From: Bacteroidales bacterium
GTDB lineage: Bacteria; Bacteroidota; Bacteroidia; Bacteroidales; Lentimicrobiaceae
NCBI GenBank assembly: GCA_024636955.1
Contig: JAGXGB010000029.1
Span: forward strand, 1 to 64,000
Reading direction: 5' to 3'
DNA: 64,000 nt
Positions 54,108-61,827 of the stretch are shown here, one piece after another. Each line of letters starts with the position of its first letter. Within the stretch, counting starts at the first letter, position 1. The position numbers were made by a program, and so were the translations under genes. Below the pieces are notes generated by a model. That model searched no databases. It was not told the DNA's origin and was given only the letters and a program-made list of their open reading frames with translations.

Positions 54108-55514
54108 ATGAGCGGATTTTTTGGGTGTATCAAAACACAGGATTGTGTCAACGATGTTTTCTATGGCACTGATTACCATTCACATTTAGGGACTAAACGG
54201 GCTGGAATGGTGTTCTGGAGTAAGGATAATGGTTTCCAACGCGCAATTCATAGTCTTGAAGATGGTTATTTCAGGAATAAGTTTGAAAAAGATATCCTCA
54301 AGTTCAGCGGTAATGCAGGTATAGGAATCATTAGTGACTTTGAAGCCCAGCCAATTGATGTAAGTTCACACCTCGGACGTTTTGCTTTGGCACATGTTGG
54401 AAAGATTGTAAATGTAGAGGAATTAGAGCAGCAATTCCTTGCTAAACGCCAACACTTCTCTGAAATGAGCCAGGTTGGAGTTAATCCGACGGAAGTGATT
54501 GTTAAGCTAATCTGCGAATGTGAAGACTTCCTCTCAGGAATAAAAAACTTCTATTCCACTATTAAGGGTTCAAGTTCCATAATTATTCTTACCGAGGATT
54601 GCATTTATGCTGCACGCGATAAATATGGACGCACACCTATCATAGTAGGTAAGAATAGTCATGGTTATGCTGTTGCCAGTGAAACATGCTCATTCGCTAA
54701 CCTTGATTATAATATTGAATACTATCTCGGGCCTGGTGAAGTGGTTAGAATAACTGCTGATGGATATGAGCAATTGTTGGCGCCGGGTGAAAAGATGCAG
54801 ATTTGCTCTTTCCTATGGGTGTATTATGGTTATCCTCCTTCGTATTATGAAGGTATTAATGTTGATTCATGCAGATATAAATGCGGTGCAGCACTTGCAT
54901 CAAAAGACACTGTTGAAGCGGATTTTGTCGCTGGAATACCTGATTCAGGAATTGGTCATGCTTTGGGCTATAGCAATAGCAGAAAGATGCCTCATATGCG
55001 ACCTTATTCAAAATATACGCCTACATGGCCACGTAGTTTTATGCCTCAAAGCCAGGAAATGCGCGACCTTGTTGCAAAGATGAAACTCATTCCCAATGAA
55101 GACCTTATAAGGGATAAAAGGGGGATTTTCCTTGATGATTCCATTGTTCGCGGTACGCAATTAAAAGATAATACGGCCGATTTACATGAAGCAGGAATAA
55201 AAGAAGTGCATATGCGTATTGCCTGCCCTCCTCTTACATACCCATGTGAATTCTTAAACTTCTCACGATCACGAAGTAGTTCTGATTTGGCAACAAGAAG
55301 AGCCATCTTACAACTTGAAGGAACGGAAGATGTTGATTTAAAGGAGTATTCTGATCCTAAATCGCCCAAATACAAAGAAATGGTTGAACGAATTCGCCAG
55401 AACCTTAACCTTACATCTTTACAATTTCAGGAACTTGATGACTTAGTTGAGGCTATCGGTTTACCGAAAGAAAAGTTATGCACTCATTGTTGGGATGGTT
55501 CAAGTTATTTTTAA
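54108..55514 (+). CDS. Amidophosphoribosyltransferase-like protein without N-terminal cysteine
   Basis: The 468-residue protein has the PurF layout: an N-terminal Ntn glutaminase-like domain (residues about 1-230) and a phosphoribosyltransferase domain with the PRPP loop LDDSIVRGTQ. PurF needs Cys at position 1 after Met removal (CGI). Here the start reads MSGFFGC, so serine is at that place; the Cys in GFFGC does not align with it. Bacteroidota have a conserved group like this, starting MGGFFG. It may use ammonia directly, or have another role in PRPP chemistry. I use ATG 54108, three codons after the first ATG, as it matches that group. Confidence 0.85.
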   Translation: MSGFFGCIKTQDCVNDVFYGTDYHSHLGTKRAGMVFWSKDNGFQRAIHSLEDGYFRNKFEKDILKFSGNAGIGIISDFEAQPIDVSSHLGRFALAHVGKIVNVEELEQQFLAKRQHFSEMSQVGVNPTEVIVKLICECEDFLSGIKNFYSTIKGSSSIIILTEDCIYAARDKYGRTPIIVGKNSHGYAVASETCSFANLDYNIEYYLGPGEVVRITADGYEQLLAPGEKMQICSFLWVYYGYPPSYYEGINVDSCRYKCGAALASKDTVEADFVAGIPDSGIGHALGYSNSRKMPHMRPYSKYTPTWPRSFMPQSQEMRDLVAKMKLIPNEDLIRDKRGIFLDDSIVRGTQLKDNTADLHEAGIKEVHMRIACPPLTYPCEFLNFSRSRSSSDLATRRAILQLEGTEDVDLKEYSDPKSPKYKEMVERIRQNLNLTSLQFQELDDLVEAIGLPKEKLCTHCWDGSSYF

Positions 55515-55617
55515 ACCTATTTTTAATACTGAGCACGCTTTAAGTTCTATTTATTCCTTCATGATCTTAATTTTGATTAATTCTGATTTGCTTACAAATT
55601 GTTATTGATCCAAGCTA

Positions 55618-55625
55618 TATATTTG
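55618..55625 (+). promoter_or_regulatory. Bacteroidota -7 box for the 55676 gene
   Basis: TATATTTG fits TAnnTTTG; the start site would fall near 55632, giving a leader of about 45 bases. Confidence 0.5.
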
Positions 55626-55675
55626 TACTTCAATTTGTGTGTTAATTAATTATTTATTGCTACATACTACTGATA

Positions 55676-57253
55676 ATGAAACTTATAACTAGTATTGTGA
55701 TAGTAATATTATTTCCGTTAGTTGCACTTGCAACATCAATTACAGTTAGCGGACCAGTTAGTGGAACCTGGGGATATGACACCGTTTTCGTGCAAGACAA
55801 TATCAATGTTCCAGTAGGATCACAACTTATAATTTCACCAGGTACATTAGTAAAGTTTCAATCATATTACAGTTTTGATGTTCACGGCAGTATATTAGCA
55901 GAAGGCATTCTCGGCGATTCAATTGTATTTACTGTTACTGATACAGCAGGTTTTAGTAATCAGTTTCATGGGCGGGGAGGTTGGTCAGGTATTAGATTCA
56001 GGTCATTGGCATCAACTGAAGATTCATCAATATTCTCATACTGCAAATTCCAGTTTGGAAAGGCTATAGGTGATTCTTTAAATTGTTATGGTGGTGCCAT
56101 ATTAGTGTATAACCATAACAAACTTAGGATCAGTAACTGCCTGTTTTTCAACAACTATTCATTTTACAGTGGTGGAGCCATTTATTTGCAATCCTCCAAC
56201 GCAATAATAAAAAACTGCAAGTTTACCGGTAACATATCAGGTAACACAGGAATCATATATGGTTATGGAGGTGGCGTTTGCGCCCTGAACAGTGCACCTG
56301 TGGTAAAAAAGTGTGAGTTTTACTACAATACATCAACCGGAGTAGGTGGTGCATGCTCCTTTGACAATAGCGACCCTATATTCGAAAATAATATTATGCA
56401 ATGCAATTCAAGTGCACTTGGTGGAGCATTAGGTATTTTGAGAAGTTCACCTAATCATACGATTAGTAACAACCTTGTATCAAATAATCAAGCATTATTC
56501 TTTGGAGGTGGTATTTGTTGTATACGCTCATTCCCAGTTTTTTCAAACCTGACAATAGTTGATAATTCATCAGCTTATGGAGGAGGGTTTTACTGCAACG
56601 ATTCAGCTTCACCATCTATGTATAATTCAATTATCTGGGGAAATTCAGGATTTGGGGAAAGCGTTTATATTTGGGATATTTATTCGTCTCCAAACTTCTA
56701 TTATTGTGACATTGAAGGTGATACCATTGGTTTTGAAGGGAGCGGTTCTCAGATGGGTTATACAGGTCAGTATCAGAATAATATTAACCAATCGCCAGAA
56801 TTTATAGGCACAGGCACGTTTCCTTATCAACTTTCACCAACTTCGCCTTGTATTGATGCAGGAACTCCGGATACCTCGTTTCTTAATTTGCCTTCTATTG
56901 ATCTTCTTGGTGAGGCCCGAATAACAAATAACCGCATTGATCATGGGGTTTATGAATTTAACAGCACTACACAGGCAAGATTCATTGATTTGTCAGAAAA
57001 TATTCTATGCTTCCCAAACCCTTTTAGCCAAAGAATATGTATTGCTGTTCCTTCAACAGCTCAAAATATAGAGATAGTAAATATCTATGATTTAAAAGGT
57101 CGGGTAATTAGACAACTTGGCAAGGGTCAACCTGGCAGTAATAATTTCTGGGATGGCAAAGATGAACTGGGAAATGAAGTTTCACGAGGGTTATATATTG
57201 TAAGGGCTTCATACAAGAATGCATGTTATTTGGGGAAAATTCTAAAGGAATAA
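55676..57253 (+). CDS. Secreted beta-helix protein with FlgD-like/T9SS C-terminus
   Basis: The 525-residue protein has a signal peptide (ending VALATS) and a right-handed beta-helix (residues about 60-390) with repeated NN..S..GGAI/GG motifs, as in polymorphic outer-membrane and choice-of-anchor proteins. The C-terminal 85 residues (NILCFPNPFSQRICI, IYDLKGRVIRQL, SRGLYIVRA, ending KILKE) form a FlgD-Ig-like T9SS sorting domain. It would be exported to the surface. No catalytic residues are evident. It ends 21 bases from the convergent sensor gene. Confidence 0.82.
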   Translation: MKLITSIVIVILFPLVALATSITVSGPVSGTWGYDTVFVQDNINVPVGSQLIISPGTLVKFQSYYSFDVHGSILAEGILGDSIVFTVTDTAGFSNQFHGRGGWSGIRFRSLASTEDSSIFSYCKFQFGKAIGDSLNCYGGAILVYNHNKLRISNCLFFNNYSFYSGGAIYLQSSNAIIKNCKFTGNISGNTGIIYGYGGGVCALNSAPVVKKCEFYYNTSTGVGGACSFDNSDPIFENNIMQCNSSALGGALGILRSSPNHTISNNLVSNNQALFFGGGICCIRSFPVFSNLTIVDNSSAYGGGFYCNDSASPSMYNSIIWGNSGFGESVYIWDIYSSPNFYYCDIEGDTIGFEGSGSQMGYTGQYQNNINQSPEFIGTGTFPYQLSPTSPCIDAGTPDTSFLNLPSIDLLGEARITNNRIDHGVYEFNSTTQARFIDLSENILCFPNPFSQRICIAVPSTAQNIEIVNIYDLKGRVIRQLGKGQPGSNNFWDGKDELGNEVSRGLYIVRASYKNACYLGKILKE

Positions 57254-57274
57254 TATTGGTGATTTACTGACCGT

Positions 57275-60256
57275 TTATTTTACTAATGGAAGGTTAACAG
57301 CTACCCTTGTGCCTATGGGTATTTGATCCTCTGACAAAAGATCAGTAAACCTAATTCCTATCTCTACACCATAATATTGACTCAATAACTCAAGCCTGGT
57401 TTCAACAATAGAGATACCAAGTGATTCTTTTCCTTTATCAAAATCAGATTTATTTCTCGCTGAACTGTCCCTACCAACGCCATTATCCTCAACTGTGCAA
57501 ATCAACTGTTCACCATCCTTCTCAAAGTTTACATTAATTTTTCCAGCTTTATCAAGGGGCATTATACCATGCCAGATAGCGTTCTCAATGAAAGGCTGAA
57601 CAATAAAAGCAGGAATAAAACACATATCAGGTACAACAGAAGAATCGTGCGTAATACTATACTCAAATTTCTCTTTGAACCTCATTGACTCAAGCTCCAG
57701 ATACAAATTGAGTGCATTAATTTCATTGCTTAATCTTACAGTTTGTTTTTGTGAATTAGTTAGGATTAACCTCATTAACCGGGAGAATTTAGAGATGTAG
57801 ATGGTTGCTACCTTACTTTCATTCTTAATAATAAAAGACTGGATACTGTTCAAGGTGTTGAATACGAAGTGAGGATCCATCTGCCGGAGCAGTGATTGCT
57901 GCCTGTATCTGATTATATCGCTTTGCATGGCATGTTTCCTTTTAATCTCTTGCATTCTCATTCTAACAGCTGAAAAAATTAAAATCAATGTTACTATTGC
58001 CATCAAAGTTTTAAACCACCAGGTTTTCCAAAAAGGAGGATGAATGATAAAATTGATGGTTGCAGGTGTGGAGCTAACAAGGCCTTCAGAATTAATGGCA
58101 AATACCTCAAATCTATAATTACCTGGCGGTAGGAAAGCATATTCAACTTCAATATTCTTCGTGTAAACCCACTTATCGTTACTCAAACCAATAAGTTTGT
58201 ACTTATATAGTAAATCACCCGCATCCCTAAAAGAAATTCCGGCATAGGATATTCTTATAAAGTTTTGATCATAGCCTAAATCATAATTAGCCGCAATAGC
58301 AGTACTTTGATCCATAATATTAACACCATGTATATATACAGGAGGGGGGTTAATAAAGGGTTGGTACTTCCTACGATCAAAGATTGTAAGTCCACCATTT
58401 GTTGCAATGTAGATAAAATTGCTATCACCCTTAATTTGGTTAATCTCATTTGAAATCAAGCCGTTTTCCTTCTTAAAAACAATGATTTTGGGATTCCCAG
58501 ATCGTAGTTCATCCAACTTTAATAAGTTCAATCCATTGTTGGTTGCCACCCATAAATCATTACCCGTAATGAGAATAGAAGATATAGAGTTGGAGGAGAG
58601 GCCTTGTGAGTGGGTAATTTGGAAGATTGTATCAGGCAAACTGATGACTAATCCTGATCCTTTAGTGCCAAGAACATATTGATGCTTTCCTATGATTACA
58701 ATATCAATAATTCTTTGAGACAACAATTCTGATGCTTCTCCAAGGAAGGAAAAGTTATTATCTTTAAGGCGATATAAGCCGCTAAAAGTTCCAAGCAGAT
58801 AAGAACTGTCATAATCTGTTTTGATTGATTCAATTCGTAGTGCAATACTATCGTCAAGATAGGAATCATAAACTACTTTTCCTTTTTTTACAATTGACAA
58901 GCTTCGCATTTGGCCAAGCAAGACGCTAGCAGAATCAATAGGATTAATATATTTAGTGCTAAATACAAAGTTGCTATAAATTGACTGTTTTACTAATATC
59001 GGATGATTATTGTAAATTTTATGAAATTCTTTATTATTGTAGGAATGCAAATGCGTTTCAGTACCAATCCACAATACCTTATCATTAAAAGTATTTAATA
59101 CCTTAACCTTATTTCTATCATTACCGAAATCCTCTATATTTTTCAGCTTCCCTTCTTCTATTACATCGAGAAAATAAGAGTCATCAAATCCAAGATAAAG
59201 TTTACCTTTAAAAGGTGCAACTGCTTTCACATTTATTCCCGATAAGCCATCGCTTGAAGTGTATGAAGTAAAAGCTTTAGTTGGACGGTAAAAAACTCCA
59301 TTGCCCAGGGATGTGTACCAAACCCCTCCTTCATTATCAACTAATACTGATGATACAGAAATTCCTTTTAAGTAACTCTCAGAAGGCCCAAGGTGTATTA
59401 AGTCACTGTTATATTTATCCACACCTGAAAATTCTTTACCAACCCATAGAGTACCATCGTCTTCCACGTTAATCCATAGAATCCGGTCCTTAAGATTATG
59501 AACTATATATTTCCCATCATTAAAAATGTGAACTAGAAGCTCATTATGAGCGAATAATAAGTCGCCCTTTTTGGTTTGATCTAATAAAAAATATCCGCCA
59601 GAATATTTGCTTGGATACTTTGGTACAGTGAGCGTTACAGGCTTCTCCTTAGTCTTAATGTAAAGGGTAAATTCTTTTTTACCACTTGTTGAGTTTTGAG
59701 CTGCTAACAATTGGCCTTTTGATTTGGTAACAACCACAGAAATTGTATCTTTAGTAATTTCTTCAAGTGTTGTCAGGTTGCCGAAATCATCTATCTTATA
59801 TAATTTACTACCATTCAAAAAACTAAATATAACATTATCTTTTTCATCAGCCTGAAAGGACTTCTTAATCGGAATCATACCATGGCCGGCAATTGATTCA
59901 AGTATGTAATTGTATTTGTACTGGTAAATGCTATCATTATAGAAATAGGAAAGCTGGAATGGGAAACTTATAAACCATAATCTTTCTGACTCATCTTCAT
60001 AAATTTCAAAAACAGTGTTCTCAGGTAGTCCATTCTGCACATCATAGTTCACGAAAGTGCGTCCGTCAAAACGGCTGACTCCCATATTGGTAGCCATCCA
60101 TATATATCCCTTTTTATCTTGGATAATATGAAAGATCTCGGAGCTGGGCAACCCATTATCAACAGAATAATTTCTAAATGCCGGCTGTTGGCTTCTTACA
60201 GTAAAAGAAGACAAAACTAATATGAAGAAAAGAAGACTTTTCAGAGGGAACTGCAT
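57275..60256 (-). CDS. Two-component regulator-propeller sensor with LytS-type histidine kinase
   Basis: The 993-residue protein has a signal/anchor at the N-terminus and about 700 residues of two-component regulator propeller repeats (FDGRTFVNYDVQNGLPENTVFEI, IYIATNGGLTIFDRR and similar). A Y_Y_Y domain at about 640-725, one membrane helix near 735-755 and a His_kinase/HATPase pair follow. The phospho-acceptor is His796 in MDPHFVFNTLNSIQSF; the ATP site includes FIENAIWHGI and EDNGVGRDS. This kinase type signals to LytTR regulators, but no such gene lies in the window. The propeller part resembles sensors of polysaccharide breakdown products. Confidence 0.88.
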   Translation of the reverse strand: MQFPLKSLLFFILVLSSFTVRSQQPAFRNYSVDNGLPSSEIFHIIQDKKGYIWMATNMGVSRFDGRTFVNYDVQNGLPENTVFEIYEDESERLWFISFPFQLSYFYNDSIYQYKYNYILESIAGHGMIPIKKSFQADEKDNVIFSFLNGSKLYKIDDFGNLTTLEEITKDTISVVVTKSKGQLLAAQNSTSGKKEFTLYIKTKEKPVTLTVPKYPSKYSGGYFLLDQTKKGDLLFAHNELLVHIFNDGKYIVHNLKDRILWINVEDDGTLWVGKEFSGVDKYNSDLIHLGPSESYLKGISVSSVLVDNEGGVWYTSLGNGVFYRPTKAFTSYTSSDGLSGINVKAVAPFKGKLYLGFDDSYFLDVIEEGKLKNIEDFGNDRNKVKVLNTFNDKVLWIGTETHLHSYNNKEFHKIYNNHPILVKQSIYSNFVFSTKYINPIDSASVLLGQMRSLSIVKKGKVVYDSYLDDSIALRIESIKTDYDSSYLLGTFSGLYRLKDNNFSFLGEASELLSQRIIDIVIIGKHQYVLGTKGSGLVISLPDTIFQITHSQGLSSNSISSILITGNDLWVATNNGLNLLKLDELRSGNPKIIVFKKENGLISNEINQIKGDSNFIYIATNGGLTIFDRRKYQPFINPPPVYIHGVNIMDQSTAIAANYDLGYDQNFIRISYAGISFRDAGDLLYKYKLIGLSNDKWVYTKNIEVEYAFLPPGNYRFEVFAINSEGLVSSTPATINFIIHPPFWKTWWFKTLMAIVTLILIFSAVRMRMQEIKRKHAMQSDIIRYRQQSLLRQMDPHFVFNTLNSIQSFIIKNESKVATIYISKFSRLMRLILTNSQKQTVRLSNEINALNLYLELESMRFKEKFEYSITHDSSVVPDMCFIPAFIVQPFIENAIWHGIMPLDKAGKINVNFEKDGEQLICTVEDNGVGRDSSARNKSDFDKGKESLGISIVETRLELLSQYYGVEIGIRFTDLLSEDQIPIGTRVAVNLPLVK

Positions 60257-60275
60257 TTGATCAATCGATAGGCTT

Positions 60276-60283
60276 CAAAAGTA
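60276..60283 (-). promoter_or_regulatory. Bacteroidota -7 box for the sensor gene
   Basis: TACTTTTG on the minus strand fits TAnnTTTG and lies 19 bases before the start codon. Confidence 0.6.
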
Positions 60284-60545
60284 ATAATTATTTGAACTAA
60301 TACACACTATTGAGAATACTCTCATTTATCTTTGACCTGATTGATAAATATAGGTGAAATGTCAGTTAGATATTGAGCACCGATGTACATTCATCTTAAT
60401 AGGATTGTTTACTGGTTAATTATGCTGTTTTGATTACAATTTATGTAGTGAAAACCTCGATACTACAAGATTTTATAAAATTTCAATAAGTTACACCAGT
60501 ATCCTATAATATAAATAGTTACATTTATAAATAAATTGCTACAGC

Positions 60546-60577
60546 TTGCAAAAACCTTTAAAAAAGTTATATTTTTG
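60546..60577 (+). promoter_or_regulatory. Bacteroidota promoter for the GH16-SusC run
   Basis: TATTTTTG at 60570-60577 fits TAnnTTTG, and TTG at 60546-60548 lies 21 bases upstream as the -33 element. The leader would be about 40 bases. Confidence 0.65.
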
Positions 60578-60625
60578 TTGCTTTAATAAGGCTTAGCGTT
60601 TAACTTTATTAGATATTTCAAGATC

Positions 60626-61729
60626 ATGAAAAAACTCATCCCAGGCAGGGTCATTATATCAGCATTTCTCTTATTTCTTATATCATTTTCGTGCAAGGAA
60701 TCAGAGGATGTAGCAAATACAGATCCCTCGAATATTGTTCTTGAAGTTACTGTTGCAGATAGTACAACAGGAAAGGTTATCATAGCGGCTTCTGCTGAAA
60801 ATGCTTTAGAATATCAATTGTACATTGATTTGGCTAGTGAACCGGTTTACACTAATTCGAATGGCAATTTCGAATATACATTAGGAGGCCCGGGAATATA
60901 TAGGGTAGAAGTCAGGGCATATGGAGTTTCAGGCCGTTATATTAAAGCAGAGCGACATATTACAATTGGCGAAGATGACCCTATTTCTGTTGAAGACGGC
61001 TACGTTTCACCAGAAAGTTATCCTGATTACGAGCTAGTGTGGCGTGACGAATTTGATGGAACACAAGTCAATCCTCAATACTGGAGCTTTGAGATTGGTA
61101 AAGGTTCAAACGGATGGGGAAACAATGAGTCACAATACTATCGAAAGGAGAATGCCTCAGTATCTGAGGGCACACTAGTAATTGAGGCCCGCAAAGAAAG
61201 TTTTCAAAGCAGCAATTACACTTCAGCCAGAATGGTGACGAGAGATAAGAAATCTTTTCAATATGGCAGAATTGACATCAGAGCTTTATTGCCTGTAGGT
61301 CAGGGAATGTGGCCTGCATTATGGATGTTAGGGAATAGTATTCAAACAGTTGGATGGCCGGCAAGTGGTGAAACTGACATCATGGAGATGATTGGTGGAA
61401 AAGGCAGGGAGAATACAGTGCATGGAGTTTTACATTGGGATGACAACGGACATGTACAGGCAGGTGGTAGTTATACATTGTCATCAGGCACCTTTGCTGA
61501 TGAATATCATGTTTTTTCTCTCATCTGGGATGAAACAAATATCAGATGGTTGGTGAATAACGTGCAATACCATGTTATTAATATTACACCATCGCACATG
61601 ACAGAATATCATCAGCCCGGTTTCTTTATATTTAACCTTGCAGTAGGAGGAAACTGGCCGGGGTATCCTGATGCAACTACTATTTTCCCACAGCAACTTA
61701 AAGTTGATTATATCAGAGTATTTCATTAA
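60626..61729 (+). CDS. GH16 family glycoside hydrolase lipoprotein, beta-glucanase-like
   Basis: The 367-residue protein has a lipoprotein signal (FLISFSC), a small beta-sandwich domain (residues about 30-115) and a GH16 jelly-roll domain. The catalytic motif is GETDIMEMIG with Glu249, Asp251 and Glu254 as nucleophile, helper and acid/base. ELVWRDEFDGTQVNPQYW and GMWPALWMLGNS are typical of laminarinase-like (beta-1,3-glucanase) members. It probably sits on the outer membrane facing outwards and cuts glucan before import. The next gene, 98 bases on, is a SusC-like receptor, so the pair looks like the start of a polysaccharide utilisation locus. Confidence 0.9.
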   Translation: MKKLIPGRVIISAFLLFLISFSCKESEDVANTDPSNIVLEVTVADSTTGKVIIAASAENALEYQLYIDLASEPVYTNSNGNFEYTLGGPGIYRVEVRAYGVSGRYIKAERHITIGEDDPISVEDGYVSPESYPDYELVWRDEFDGTQVNPQYWSFEIGKGSNGWGNNESQYYRKENASVSEGTLVIEARKESFQSSNYTSARMVTRDKKSFQYGRIDIRALLPVGQGMWPALWMLGNSIQTVGWPASGETDIMEMIGGKGRENTVHGVLHWDDNGHVQAGGSYTLSSGTFADEYHVFSLIWDETNIRWLVNNVQYHVINITPSHMTEYHQPGFFIFNLAVGGNWPGYPDATTIFPQQLKVDYIRVFH

Positions 61730-61827
61730 ATTCAGTGAAAAGTATTAATTTAATACAATTGAAGAAAACAAGAATAAGATTTCAAATAACAAATAAACAC
61801 ACACACAACAGACCTAAAAATTAACAG

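Larger units (their letters stand above)
60257..60625. other. 369-base divergent gap with two promoters
   Basis: The gap contains a promoter box for the sensor gene at its left end and one for the GH16 gene at its right end. The AT-rich middle shows no gene, array or RNA that I can support. Confidence 0.6.
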
